A stretch of DNA of 28,183 nt from UBA1447 sp964627535 (GCA_964627535.1 CAZVJW010000050.1:1-28183), one strand, 5' to 3'. Shown: positions 15,398 to 24,082, counted from the stretch's first letter. Translations and numbers: made by a program. Notes: generated by a model from the letters alone, not told the origin.

Positions 15398-16861
15398 TTA
15401 TTGCAAAGGGAACAAATCCTGATTGTTATTTGTCTGCATAAACCGGGGATATTCCGGGTTGCTTGTCACTGTCGGGCGGCCGTTAAACTCCAGCAGCCAA
15501 AACAGGAAGGCGGAATATTCGGAACCGTTGCGGCAGCCGACATGCGGCGCGTCTTTTATAACCCAAGTGCTTTCGGGGAAAAGGCAGCCGGAAGTATCGA
15601 CAATTCCGTCGGACGAAAGGCATGCCGGGTCGGCAGGGGTATAATCATCACCGAGAGTTTTACCGAATTTGGCAGCTGCAGCGCCCCCTGCCATCAGCGC
15701 TGTTTCGAGCGTGCCGTCGCCGTTTGAACCGCCCCATTTGCCGACGGGTACCGATGCGGAGTTGTAGCCGGCGATAACCGAGATATCAACCCCCGCGGCG
15801 GCGGCATTCAGAAGCAACGCATCCCGGCCGGCTATCATCTTTTGAAGTTCAGCCGTTAAAGATATAAATCCGGCATTGCCTTCAAGGTCATCACCAAACA
15901 TGAAGTTAATTGCACTGTCATAACCTTCAGGCAGAACAAGTGCCCAGTAGGAGGGGATATAGCCCATTTTGTCGATCAATACGCCGTTATATATTTTGTC
16001 TTTAAATCTATCGATAATTTTATTTGCAAGCTTTGAAACACCGCTGAAAACACCGCTTTTGTAGATTACTTTTAAAAGAACAGACACAATTTCATCTTCA
16101 CCGGGGTCAGCCGCCACAGCGTTGTAAAGAGTCTCGGGATTTATGGAAAGATTTCCGTTAAAAAGGTCTGTGGCAAAATAGGAACCGTAAAAAGTTGAAG
16201 AAACGAAAACAACTTTATTGAGCTTTTCATAACCGTATTTTGTCATGTAGGCGAGTGTTTGAATTCCGCCCAAACTTGCGCAGACAAGGTTGACTTTGCC
16301 GCAGCCGGTATCGCTCAGCACCCGGTCAATCAAAGCGTCAATTCTGTCGCAGTTTTCAAGCGGATTAACCCGCCAGTCGTAGGCGAAATAATAAGTGTAA
16401 TCGGCGCCGAAATGCTCAATGGATGATTTGACTATTTGTCCTTCGCTGAAATCGCTACCGTTCAGCAGCTTCTCATAATGGCTTGCGGCAAGCGGATAGG
16501 TTGGTATAGCAGCCCTGCAAAACGGGGTACCCGTCTTATCGCAAGCCATGGAACCAAGGATGCTGTTTGCGTAGTCAATCACGACGTCAAGACCCTTGTT
16601 TACACTTAAGTTAAACAAGCCGGTACCAATCGCTTTGAATATTGTTTTTACGATATCTCCGGTTTCAACCGGTTTCATGGGCGGACCTGTTTCGCCGTTG
16701 CCGTAATCAACGATAAGGTCATCAGCATCCATACCGCGTATAATAATCAGCGGTAGCTTTTCATCTTGTGTGGTTTGCGGCTGCGTATTATCGGCGAAGG
16801 ACGGCACTGTACAAAGCACTGCCAAAATAATTGACATGATAACGCTGATAAATCTTTTCAT
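15398..16861 (-). CDS. Secreted LCAT-like alpha/beta hydrolase (lipase or acyltransferase)
   Basis: A 487-residue protein with a clear signal peptide (MKRFISVIMSIILAVLCTVPSFA, cleaved near 23). It resembles the lecithin:cholesterol acyltransferase/phospholipase family. The evidence is FAYDWRVNP (159-167), the nucleophile elbow LVCASLGG with S196, an Asp in GSNGDGTLE, and a late His in DAPHVGC. The normal GHSxG elbow is changed to CASLG, lacking the first glycine. GGAGG lies 5-9 bases before the ATG. It would act outside the cell on lipids or acyl esters. It precedes the nitroreductase gene. Whether it hydrolyses or transfers acyl groups is not decidable here. Confidence 0.78.
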   Translation of the reverse strand: MKRFISVIMSIILAVLCTVPSFADNTQPQTTQDEKLPLIIIRGMDADDLIVDYGNGETGPPMKPVETGDIVKTIFKAIGTGLFNLSVNKGLDVVIDYANSILGSMACDKTGTPFCRAAIPTYPLAASHYEKLLNGSDFSEGQIVKSSIEHFGADYTYYFAYDWRVNPLENCDRIDALIDRVLSDTGCGKVNLVCASLGGIQTLAYMTKYGYEKLNKVVFVSSTFYGSYFATDLFNGNLSINPETLYNAVAADPGEDEIVSVLLKVIYKSGVFSGVSKLANKIIDRFKDKIYNGVLIDKMGYIPSYWALVLPEGYDSAINFMFGDDLEGNAGFISLTAELQKMIAGRDALLLNAAAAGVDISVIAGYNSASVPVGKWGGSNGDGTLETALMAGGAAAAKFGKTLGDDYTPADPACLSSDGIVDTSGCLFPESTWVIKDAPHVGCRNGSEYSAFLFWLLEFNGRPTVTSNPEYPRFMQTNNNQDLFPLQ

Positions 16862-16973
16862 AAATTCCTCCGTAAAGATTTCGTTTTATACATGAAACAA
16901 TGATTGAGGTTCCTCATCAGTCAGAGGTATAATTGTTTGGAAACAGAAAAAATATTGCTGCCCTATGTTAAAA

Positions 16974-17002
16974 ATTATACTCCAACAATGCCCGGGATGC
17001 AA
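16974..17002 (-). promoter_or_regulatory. Sigma-A promoter of the LCAT-like hydrolase operon
   Basis: On the minus strand TTGCAT (17002-16997), a 17-base spacer and TATAAT (16979-16974) predict a leader of roughly 106 bases. The leader contains a short TGAGG/CCTCA palindrome near 16908-16919. The rest of 16862-17172 holds the terminator of the next gene and otherwise nothing recognisable. Confidence 0.7.
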
Positions 17003-17033
17003 CATAAACAAGGGGGAAGAAGAAAGAAAAAAG

Positions 17034-17066
17034 GATAATAAAAAACGCCCCGCTGAATGTCAGCGG
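17034..17066 (-). terminator. Terminator of the YgjV-like gene
   Basis: On the minus strand CCCGCTGA, loop CAT and TCAGCGGG (17066-17048) form a perfect 8-bp stem. It is followed by GCG and TTTTTTATTA. Confidence 0.85.
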
Positions 17067-17172
17067 GACAAATATGGTTTTTAATATTGATAGTACAGTG
17101 TTTAATTTTCGGGTATAATCTTTCAATTTTCGGCAGGTGGATTGTAATTGTATTGTTTTTGGGTTGTGATGG

Positions 17173-17769
17173 TCAGGTTCTGTTTTCTGCTTTACAGACG
17201 GGCTTTAATTCGGGCGGTTGCATCTCCTTTTTTCTTATATCATACCTTATGATGCCTGCTGAAATGGAGACAAGGTTGAATATTTCGGTCAGGACACCCG
17301 GATAAGAACCGCTGAGGAAGTTAAAAACAAGCCAGCACGCGCAGCCGGGTGCTGAAAAAAGTCTTATGATTTTAGGCTTTTTTGACCAGAGTACAAAAGA
17401 AGTTATGCAAACAGCGGCCATAGGTAAAACCGAAGCGGTACCGTCCCATGTAAGAACACCGGTAGCGATGGATATGATGAAAAACAACATAGGAATAAAT
17501 GCTTTATCGGCCCATTTTTTTGTTTCTCTGTTAGCATAGACATAACATCTTGCGACACCTACTAAATTCAGTGCCATACCGGTATAAGCGCCTATCATAA
17601 AGTAGTGCACAACCCATAAAGATTCCGAGGCCAGCTGAAGCGTCAGGATTCCCTTGCGGGTGTTTTTTTGAAATGAGTAAACCAGCAAAACCATTGCCAC
17701 AAAGCCAATAGCCTGCGCAATAATCTCTTTTGCTCCCATTCCTGCGAAAAAATCTTTTATATAAACCAT
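17173..17769 (-). CDS. YgjV-like inner membrane protein
   Basis: The product is 198 residues from ATG 17769, chosen because GGGAGA sits 8 bases upstream. The frame is open further to 17868 but without a ribosome binding site. Six to seven hydrophobic segments fill residues 10-180. They start with IIAQAIGFVAMVLLVYSFQKNTRKGILTLQ and WVVHYFMIGAYTGMALNLVGVARCYVY, which match the bacterial inner membrane protein family (YgjV type). The tail (KKEMQPPELKPVCKAENRT) is polar. The family has no firmly established function. The gene stands alone with its own terminator and shows no obvious link to neighbours. Confidence 0.8.
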   Translation of the reverse strand: MVYIKDFFAGMGAKEIIAQAIGFVAMVLLVYSFQKNTRKGILTLQLASESLWVVHYFMIGAYTGMALNLVGVARCYVYANRETKKWADKAFIPMLFFIISIATGVLTWDGTASVLPMAAVCITSFVLWSKKPKIIRLFSAPGCACWLVFNFLSGSYPGVLTEIFNLVSISAGIIRYDIRKKEMQPPELKPVCKAENRT

Positions 17770-17943
17770 AAAATATCTCCCGGGCAAAATAATCGGCGTC
17801 TGGATTATGACAGCTGCAACAAAACAACTTTTATATGTTAGCATAAGTATCGGCGCGGGGCAACACAAACAGCATAATTAAAATATAAATGTCATCAGTT
17901 CCGAACAAATCGCTTCGCGGTTTATTCAATTGACATTATAATA

Positions 17944-18073
17944 CTAATTACTCATAAAAACCTAACTAAAAAATCCTCACAAAACCTCATAATACTATTC
18001 TGCATTAAAATAGCGAATAGTATGAATCAAAGCTTTTGCTTGATTTTTTAGAGGTTTTTTAATCGTGAATTAG
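17944..18073 (+). repeat. Family A element (copy A6), full length
   Basis: The 130-bp element has TA at 17942-17943 and 18074-18075 and contains palindrome C (about 17992-18022, with one changed base in the right arm). The hairpin around AAGCTTTTGCTT is followed by a T run (about 18029-18049). The right edge reads TATAAT at 18074-18079. The 17770-18153 gap otherwise holds only the promoter at 18102. Confidence 0.87.
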
Positions 18074-18098
18074 TATAATATGAATTCATCAGCGTCTG

Positions 18099-18107
18099 TG
18101 ATATAAT
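18099..18107 (+). promoter_or_regulatory. Extended -10 promoter of the 282-aa protein
   Basis: TGATATAAT is a perfect extended -10 (hexamer 18102-18107), with only a weak -35 (TATGAA at 18079-18084). The predicted start near 18114 lies after the ATG at 18112, so translation must begin at 18154. Confidence 0.65.
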
Positions 18108-18153
18108 AAATATGGTTTTCAGACTGCTGATTAAAGAGAAGGGTGGATTTTTT

Positions 18154-19002
18154 ATGATTAAACAATTTCCGCGCACCCAAGTCGAAGGCATTTCTCTGCC
18201 GCGCATGCTCATCGGCACAAACTGGATGATGGGGTACAGCCACAAATCCGCATCCGCAGACGCTTTTATCTGTCAAAAAAACAAAAATGCGCAAGCGGTT
18301 GCCGATATCATCGAAGCTTTTTTAGAAAGCGGTATTAACGCAATCATGGGTTGCATATCTCAGGAAGAAACACTTCAAAAAGGCATCAAGATTGCCGAAG
18401 ACCGCACCGGTAAGGGCGTTATCCGCATCGACACCCCTTTTATCGATGTGAGCAACAGCGCCGAAAGCCGACGTGAAGCGGAAAAACGAATCAAACTCGT
18501 TAAAGAAAGCGGGGCGGTTTTTTGCATGCCTCATCATTCAGTTGTGGAACAGCTTGTAAACAAGCATACACAGACCATTGACCGGCTGCCCGACTATTTA
18601 AAGATGATACGCGACCATGATATGATACCGGGCTTGAGCGCCCATATGCCCGAACTTATTGTCTATTCGGACGAAAACGAATATGATGTGCAAACCTATG
18701 TCCAAATTTTCAACTGCATGGGTTTTTTAATGCAGGTGGAAATCGAATATATCCACAAGGTGATTACCGAAGCCAAAAAACCTGTCATGACAATTAAACC
18801 GATGGCTGCAGGGCGCGTTAGTCCGTTTGTAGGGTTAACCTTTTCATATGCCGCGCTTCGCGACTGTGACATGGTCACGGTAGGCTGCATGACGCCCCAG
18901 GAAGCACGCGAGGATGTCGAAATCGCACTGGCTGTCATCGAACGCCGGTCGCCGGATATCGAAGGCCGCGCAAGCCCCATTAAAACATCTATCATGAAAT
19001 AA
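18154..19002 (+). CDS. Uncharacterised, probably TIM-barrel protein
   Basis: The product is 282 residues. The start is ATG 18154, with GGGTGG about 7 bases upstream. The in-frame ATG at 18112 lies before the predicted transcription start. Alternating strand/helix segments (MLIGTNWMMGY, INAIMGCIS, KGVIRIDTPFI, AVFCMPHH, MIPGLSAHMPE, KPVMTIKPMAAGR, CDMVTVGCMTPQEARED) read like eight barrel strands. The end of the chain resembles aldo/keto reductase-like barrels where the last strands bind a cofactor. Histidines in MPHHSV and LSAHMPE are candidate active-site residues. There is no signal peptide. I do not recognise a named family. The gene is monocistronic, with a terminator close behind. Confidence 0.8.
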   Translation: MIKQFPRTQVEGISLPRMLIGTNWMMGYSHKSASADAFICQKNKNAQAVADIIEAFLESGINAIMGCISQEETLQKGIKIAEDRTGKGVIRIDTPFIDVSNSAESRREAEKRIKLVKESGAVFCMPHHSVVEQLVNKHTQTIDRLPDYLKMIRDHDMIPGLSAHMPELIVYSDENEYDVQTYVQIFNCMGFLMQVEIEYIHKVITEAKKPVMTIKPMAAGRVSPFVGLTFSYAALRDCDMVTVGCMTPQEAREDVEIALAVIERRSPDIEGRASPIKTSIMK

Positions 19003-19030
19003 TAGCAAAGCATGCAGCAAAAAATTTAAC

Positions 19031-19074
19031 GAAAAAAATGCTATCTTATGAAATACGAGACAGCATTTTTTTCG
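19031..19074. terminator. Bidirectional terminator after the 282-aa gene
   Basis: Fifteen positions (19032-19046) pair with 19058-19072 with one mismatch, giving a run of A on the left and T on the right. It serves the plus-strand gene. It may also serve the minus-strand symporter/EEP operon, whose stop lies on the far side of the B element at 19154-19305. Confidence 0.8.
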
Positions 19075-19153
19075 TTTTTCGGTCACAACTCTTTTTTAAT
19101 TCCCTGATATCGGATTCATTGTATTTGCAAATTTCTGGTGTCTGATTATTATA

Positions 19154-19305
19154 CTAACCACCGATAAAACGCATTGAATCTTAGCGGTCTTTTTTGCGCC
19201 GTACTGCGTTGTCCTCCTTGCCTTGCGACAGCAAAGCATCGTCGTCCGCCTTGCGCAGCACAAAAAATCATCGCAAATCTAACAACGCTTTTCATCACCG
19301 ATTAG
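19154..19305 (+). repeat. Family B element, uninterrupted
   Basis: The 152-bp element begins ctaaccaccgataaaacgc and ends ...ttttcatcaccgattag, flanked by TA (19152-19153, 19306-19307). It lacks the nested family A and joins cattgaatc directly to ttagcggtc, so it is the empty-site control for the 383 and 6485 loci. Its right end stops two bases short of the EEP stop codon. On the minus strand an open frame of 48 codons (19295-19149, MKSVVRFAMIFCAAQ...) spans almost the whole element. It is probably fortuitous because it has no ribosome binding site. Confidence 0.88.
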
Positions 19306-19307
19306 TA

Positions 19308-20192
19308 TTAATAGTTCATGATAACATCGGAATAGACCGGATAATGGTCAGACGGGAGCATGTTGTCAAATTTTTGCGTGATAACCCTGTAAACCTTCGG
19401 CTCCACTTTACTGTTGACAAGAATGTGGTCCACGGCGAAAACGCCAAGCCGGCTGAGCGGCAGGCCGCCTGTTGTTGTGATAACGCTCATCGTGTCGGCT
19501 GCGATAAACTTCGCGTTGCCTAAAGTACCGGAAAGCAGACTGCCGAAAAGCGGAGAAATTTCTATCGTATTGAAGTCCCCCGTGCAAATAACCGGGAAGC
19601 TGTCATATCCCGCGGCTTTTTCAAGGATAAGCGGAATACTTTTTTTGCGTGGCGTAAAAGCGTTGTCAAAATGGGTGTTCATGAATAAAAATTCTTTTCC
19701 CGCGGCTTTATCTTTGAGAACAGCCCAGGTGCAGATTCTTTTTAAAAACGAGTTCCAGCTCCTTGAAGGCACATCGGGAGTATCCGAGAGCCAAAAGGTG
19801 CCGGAATCGACCGTTTCGTATTTAACTTTCAGATAAAATATTGCCGAATATTCACCCTCATCAAGTCCGTCATCCCTGCCGACGCCGATGCAGGTGTATC
19901 CCGGGAGCCGCAATTTAAGATCTTCCATCCATTCGGGCGTTGCCTCCTGCACGCCAAGCAAATCAGGCGCGGCGGCTTCGATTGTCCCGATTACGGAGTC
20001 AACGCGGTCCGCCCGGGAATGGATGCCGACACTCGTGCAGCGGACATTGAAGGACATGATTCTTAACGTTCCCGCGGCTTTTGCGTCAATAGCGGGATTT
20101 TTCAGGGGTGTTGAAACCGACGCCGAAACAACAAGAGCGAAAACGGTAAAGAATGATATAAGATTTTTTATGAGTGCCGATACTGCTAACAT
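19308..20192 (-). CDS. Secreted endonuclease/exonuclease/phosphatase-family protein
   Basis: A 294-residue protein with a signal peptide or anchor (hydrophobic about residues 8-27) and one EEP domain. The metal and catalytic residues expected for this fold are all visible: N49 in MSFNVR, E83 in VQEAT, H174 in NTHFDN, D206 and N208 in GDFNT, and D282 and H283 in SDHYPV. Relatives are Mg-dependent phosphodiesterases acting on nucleic acids, inositol phosphates or sphingolipids. Secreted forms near sugar transporters often lack a defined substrate. GGAGG lies 7 bases before the ATG. It follows the GPH symporter gene by 40 bases on the same strand, indicating an operon. The B element begins two bases after its stop. 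Confidence 0.87.
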   Translation of the reverse strand: MLAVSALIKNLISFFTVFALVVSASVSTPLKNPAIDAKAAGTLRIMSFNVRCTSVGIHSRADRVDSVIGTIEAAAPDLLGVQEATPEWMEDLKLRLPGYTCIGVGRDDGLDEGEYSAIFYLKVKYETVDSGTFWLSDTPDVPSRSWNSFLKRICTWAVLKDKAAGKEFLFMNTHFDNAFTPRKKSIPLILEKAAGYDSFPVICTGDFNTIEISPLFGSLLSGTLGNAKFIAADTMSVITTTGGLPLSRLGVFAVDHILVNSKVEPKVYRVITQKFDNMLPSDHYPVYSDVIMNY

Positions 20193-20232
20193 ACAAGAGC
20201 CTCCTGGTTTTTAAGGGAAGTAATAATAATTA

Positions 20233-21768
20233 TTATTTCACATCATCGAAATCGCCGGACATTTGCTTTTTTCCGAGTGCCGCAAGTTCCTCGGCGGAAG
20301 CTTCTGTAACGGCATTTGAGAGATTCTGGCGGCGGGCAGTTAAATCCTCATACATTTTATCACGCATTTTTCCGTTCAAGGGATAAAAGAATTTAGGTAA
20401 AATACCGAGGGAGCCTGTGATGACCGGCAGACCGGTAGCGAAGACAAACAGCCAGTATTTTGTTTTATAATCCTGCGTGCCGATTACACGGCCCTGCTGA
20501 TAGCCGATTTTTGACATTAATATATTCTTAACAACATTGTTCACGATGCGCTGCAGCTTGGTGATAAGCCCCCTCGCCACGCCGGTCATCGCTTCGGTCC
20601 GGTAGCCGTTTTTCCATTCGCAGTAATCCATTGCCTCGTTATAAAGCTCTGTTGGGATAACTTTTCCTATCCCGTAAAAGCACATCTCAATGCATTCCTC
20701 TATCATCAGCGCCGGAATCATTACCTTGCGTTTTGCGAAGTTGCCGTTTATGATGCCCACGCCGCATACGCCGAGCCAGCACATATCATTCCAGATATCC
20801 TGCCAAATCCAAAGGAAGCGGGTTGAGAACCTTTTGCGCAGGGGCTTTACCATCGCGTAGCTCGTATAGGTAAATGCGCCGCCCGGGATGCCGACAACCG
20901 TCTGCAGGGTTGCGGAACCCAATACATCAATAAAGTAATCCGTCATGCCCAGGTGCATCGAGAAACCCTCAAGGAATTCCGAAAGCGTGATGAGCAGAAT
21001 CGGTTTGTTTGTGAGAATGGATTTAATGCCTTGAACAATACTTGGTTTCTCAATAGACTGCATGACTCTTTCCTTCGAATTGATAAAGAAAAACAGGCAG
21101 GCGGCGGCTGCGGCGAAGTTCGTGAATAAACCGAAGCCCAGGAAAAGGTTGCGCAGCTTCCAACCCAGGATTTTATTATTGACAAGGTCCAGAAGCAGAC
21201 CCATCAGCAGTTCGGGAACATTTGAGCCGATGGCCAGCACGTTCGCCTTGGTAATGAGCATCGTTCTTTCGAGTGGGTTCGGTGTAATAGTGCTGATGAG
21301 GCCCATAGCAGATATTCCCTTGAATGTCCCCGCGGTCTCGGTGATCACATTGAAAGCGAAATAAACGATAAATTTAGTCATGTCCAGGTCGTTAGTCCCG
21401 GCGAATATAAACGGCATGAACCAGTAGAATGCAGAAATAAGCGTCATCGGTATTTGAAACCCGACAAGGTACGGGCGGAATTTGCCCCAGCGGGTTCGCG
21501 TCTTATCAACGATAACACCGATGAAGGTGTCGTTGATAACATCCCAGATTCCGCCGATGGCATCCATAATAGCCAGATAATTGAAATTAATGAACAGAAC
21601 ATCGTAGATAAAGCGGTTGTTGAATTTGCCGACATTGAACCCGTTTGCCCAGTGGTTCAGGATATAACCTAAGGTTTCCTTCTGCCCTACAAAGCGTCTG
21701 CTTTGGTAGGTGCGCTCATCTTTTTTTGGGGGCTTGGGCATTTCGTCTTTATTTATCTTTGTTTCCAA
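20233..21768 (-). CDS. GPH-family sugar:cation symporter
   Basis: The 511-residue multi-pass protein carries the hallmark of the glycoside-pentoside-hexuronide family. IWDVINDTFIGVIVDKTRTRWGKFRPY (residues about 74-100) includes D76, D80 and D88, the acidic residues that bind the coupling cation in MelB-type transporters. About twelve membrane helices are expected. The N-terminus is extended by about 35 polar residues (many K, E, P) before the first helix, which is unusual. The start is TTG at 21768 with GAGGT about 9 bases upstream. ATG at 21741 is an alternative. It probably imports an oligosaccharide or glycoside, perhaps one released by the secreted glycosidases nearby, and heads an operon with the EEP gene. 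Confidence 0.88.
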   Translation of the reverse strand: METKINKDEMPKPPKKDERTYQSRRFVGQKETLGYILNHWANGFNVGKFNNRFIYDVLFINFNYLAIMDAIGGIWDVINDTFIGVIVDKTRTRWGKFRPYLVGFQIPMTLISAFYWFMPFIFAGTNDLDMTKFIVYFAFNVITETAGTFKGISAMGLISTITPNPLERTMLITKANVLAIGSNVPELLMGLLLDLVNNKILGWKLRNLFLGFGLFTNFAAAAACLFFFINSKERVMQSIEKPSIVQGIKSILTNKPILLITLSEFLEGFSMHLGMTDYFIDVLGSATLQTVVGIPGGAFTYTSYAMVKPLRKRFSTRFLWIWQDIWNDMCWLGVCGVGIINGNFAKRKVMIPALMIEECIEMCFYGIGKVIPTELYNEAMDYCEWKNGYRTEAMTGVARGLITKLQRIVNNVVKNILMSKIGYQQGRVIGTQDYKTKYWLFVFATGLPVITGSLGILPKFFYPLNGKMRDKMYEDLTARRQNLSNAVTEASAEELAALGKKQMSGDFDDVK

Positions 21769-21837
21769 ATTTGCAACACCTCATAACTGTTAATTAATTT
21801 TAATCAAGTTTTTTTGCGTAAACATCGGTTCATTAAA

Positions 21838-21866
21838 AGAGTATATTGTTTTTGCCGGCAAGTCAA
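21838..21866 (-). promoter_or_regulatory. Tentative promoter of the GPH/EEP operon
   Basis: On the minus strand TTGACT (21866-21861) is followed at 17 bases by TACTCT (21843-21838), or at 15 bases by the better -10 TATACT (21845-21840). The rest of the divergent gap 21769-22069 holds a small palindrome GGCATCG/CGATGCC (21951-21966), the promoter at 22012, and nothing else recognisable. Confidence 0.4.
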
Positions 21867-22011
21867 TTGTTTTTGGAATTTTACCGTTCATCACTTGATG
21901 ATTACCCTGATTAAAATAAAGTATGTAACCTCGAATTCACATAGATTTACGGCATCGCTCGATGCCATATTGGGTTTCATCCGCTGCTGAGGACTATAGG
22001 CAAAACAACCG

Positions 22012-22040
22012 ATGACAATGAAAATCCGGTGTGATATAAT
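22012..22040 (+). promoter_or_regulatory. Sigma-A promoter of the glycosidase-like gene
   Basis: ATGACA (22012-22017), a 17-base spacer and TATAAT (22035-22040) with TG at 22032-22033 predict a start near 22047 and a short leader. The word gtgtgata before the -10 recurs at 26120. Confidence 0.7.
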
Positions 22041-22069
22041 AAATAAAAATGAAAGAAGGCTGACTTGAG

Positions 22070-23623
22070 ATGAAAAAACTTTTATGTATCACTTTGTCAT
22101 TGATTTTTGTTATCAGTTCCTTCGGCGTATCGGTAAATGCATCTGTGCCGGCAGAGATTTCCCCAAAGCCCGTGGCGGCTGCATTGCCCGCATCTGATTT
22201 TTCGGACTCGGCTTTTTCGGAAAATGTTACCGGGTTATTTCAACAAGCCGCTTCAATCGTTTGGGTTGTATTTAAAACAATTCAAGACTTTTTCACTTTT
22301 GGCAGCAGGGAGGTTACACCCGTGGAAAAAAGAGTGGATAGCAGCTTAACGCCGCTTGCAGCCGAAGAAACGGAAACCCCGCATTTGATGGGCATGTGGT
22401 GCCCGCCGAGAGCTGAACTCATGGTGGATTTTGCGGCGGCCGATCTTCTGTTCAAGGATGTTGCGGCGGCAGGTTTTAATATGATGTGGTACTATTTCCC
22501 GGGCACCGAAAAGGCGCAAATACTGCTGGATGCTGCGCAGGCAAACGGCTTAACGGTACTGATGTCGGTTCCGGGCGGCAAAGATTTTGATAAAAACAAC
22601 CCGGCGCACGCTGCCGTTATCACGCAGTTCAAGGATCATCCGGCGCTGTACGGCTTCAACATCATGGATGAACCGGGAGCAGGGCTTTTCAATCAGTTAG
22701 CTTCCGTAAAAGCGCAGGTAAAGGAGCTCATGGGCTCCACCGATAAGCCGGTTATAGTCAACCTTTTTCCGAACTATGCCTCAAACGAAGCATTGGGTTA
22801 CCCCGATACGATTGGCAATAATGCCGCGTATGAAGCGCATGTCCGCGATTATTGCGATATCTTTAAACCGGAAATTATATGTTATGACCACTACCCGCTG
22901 TCGAAAGATATGGTTACTTCCGACTTTGCTTTTGAAAAGAATATGATGACTTATTTCAGAAATATTTCCACGGTCCGCACAAACGCCTGGAACGAAGGCA
23001 TCCCGATGTGGCTTTTTGTTCAGGCCGTTTCATGGGGCAGCATGGCAAACCCCACAAAAGAGCAGCAACGGTTTTTGCTGAATGCCGCGCTTGTGTTCGG
23101 CGTTAAGAATTCCCTTTATTTCTTCTACCAAACCCCGTATGCCGAGAATACACAGGGCGAGGGATTCACAAAATACCCCGTTGATTTCGCGGGCAATAAA
23201 ACCGAGGATTATTACAAGGTTCAGCAGGTCAATGCCGAATTCAATAATTACCTGGATTATTATGCCGGTTTTGAATCGAAGGGTGTTCTCCTGCTCAACC
23301 CCTCGGCCGGTATGAAGTCAACCGTTTCAAAAGGCATCACCCTGCCGTGTGATTTCGCGGGCATAAAAAGTATAAAAGCATATGACGGTGCCGCTATGAA
23401 TAAAACGTTCATCGTCGGCGGCTTTGAAAACGAAGCAAAATCTCTTAAAGGGCTTTATGTTTTTAACTATGATTATGAAAATGCCTCAAACGCCATCATT
23501 CGGTTTAAAACCAGCCGGCAAATTGAGGTTTACGGCGATGAAGGGCTTGAGCAGATATTCACCGGAGACAAGGTCGAAATGACCCTTGCCGAGGGCGGCG
23601 CGAAGTTCATCGTGCTTGGATAA
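22070..23623 (+). CDS. Secreted glycosidase-like TIM-barrel protein
   Basis: A 517-residue protein with a signal peptide (MKKLLCITLSLIFVISSFGVSVNA) and a low-complexity N-terminal stretch to about residue 105. A barrel-like domain follows, with MGMWCPP, GFNMMWYY, GLTVLMSV, YGFNIMDEPG (E201), PVIVNLFPN, IICYDHYP, MWLFVQAVSWG and NSLYFFYQTPY. The NIMDEPG segment has the form of the acid/base strand of clan GH-A enzymes. A clear nucleophile glutamate is not evident. A beta-rich C-terminal domain (about 400-517) resembles a sugar-binding or accessory fold. I do not recognise a GH family number. It is likely cell-external and acts on glycans. The GNAT gene follows by 30 bases and is probably co-transcribed. 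Confidence 0.72.
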   Translation: MKKLLCITLSLIFVISSFGVSVNASVPAEISPKPVAAALPASDFSDSAFSENVTGLFQQAASIVWVVFKTIQDFFTFGSREVTPVEKRVDSSLTPLAAEETETPHLMGMWCPPRAELMVDFAAADLLFKDVAAAGFNMMWYYFPGTEKAQILLDAAQANGLTVLMSVPGGKDFDKNNPAHAAVITQFKDHPALYGFNIMDEPGAGLFNQLASVKAQVKELMGSTDKPVIVNLFPNYASNEALGYPDTIGNNAAYEAHVRDYCDIFKPEIICYDHYPLSKDMVTSDFAFEKNMMTYFRNISTVRTNAWNEGIPMWLFVQAVSWGSMANPTKEQQRFLLNAALVFGVKNSLYFFYQTPYAENTQGEGFTKYPVDFAGNKTEDYYKVQQVNAEFNNYLDYYAGFESKGVLLLNPSAGMKSTVSKGITLPCDFAGIKSIKAYDGAAMNKTFIVGGFENEAKSLKGLYVFNYDYENASNAIIRFKTSRQIEVYGDEGLEQIFTGDKVEMTLAEGGAKFIVLG

Positions 23624-23653
23624 TGTCGAGAAGATCGAATTTCAGGTGATTGT

Positions 23654-24082
23654 GTGATAAGGATTTTTGAAATCAAACCAAACTGGGACTTTTCGCTTTC
23701 GGCAACTATCCGAAAAACAGTGTTTGTTGAAGAACAGGGCATACCGGTTGAGGATGAAATGGATGAACATGATTCCTCCGCCTGGCATATTGTTTTGAGC
23801 GTGGATGGCGTCCCGGCCGGCTGCGGGAGGATTTATATTGAAAACGATATCGCGAAGCTTGGCCGCGTAGCCGTTCTGAAAGACGAGCGGGGGAAAGGTT
23901 ATGCGACCATTATTTGCAAAGAACTGATTGAAGTTGCCAAAAGGGAAAAAGCAAAGCTTGTAACCTTGAATTCGCAAAGTTATGTGGCTTCGCTCTATGA
24001 CAAGTTAGGTTTCATCCGCCGCGGCGAAGAGTTTCTTGAAGAAGGAATCCCGCATATCAGAATGGATTTGGATTTAAGATGA
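23654..24082 (+). CDS. GNAT-family N-acetyltransferase
   Basis: The 142-residue product has the pattern of ElaA/YjcF-type GNAT proteins: TIRKTVFVEEQGIPVEDEMDEHD (about 19-41), then strand GRVAVLKDERGKGYAT with the acetyl-CoA pyrophosphate loop ERGKGY, then LNSQSYVASLYDKLGFI. These acetylate amines of small molecules or proteins, and the substrate is unknown. The start is GTG at 23654 with AGGTGAT upstream. Another GTG two bases away is out of frame. It lies 30 bases after the glycosidase-like gene with no terminator between. The terminator begins at the stop codon itself. Confidence 0.87.
   Translation: MIRIFEIKPNWDFSLSATIRKTVFVEEQGIPVEDEMDEHDSSAWHIVLSVDGVPAGCGRIYIENDIAKLGRVAVLKDERGKGYATIICKELIEVAKREKAKLVTLNSQSYVASLYDKLGFIRRGEEFLEEGIPHIRMDLDLR

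Noticed and set aside
16812..16918. CTGATGAG and CGAAA words in the leader of the LCAT-like gene, suggesting a hammerhead ribozyme
   Set aside because: The bases between them cannot form the required stem II and no stem I or III partners fit. The CTGATGAG overlaps an ordinary TGAGG/CCTCA palindrome.
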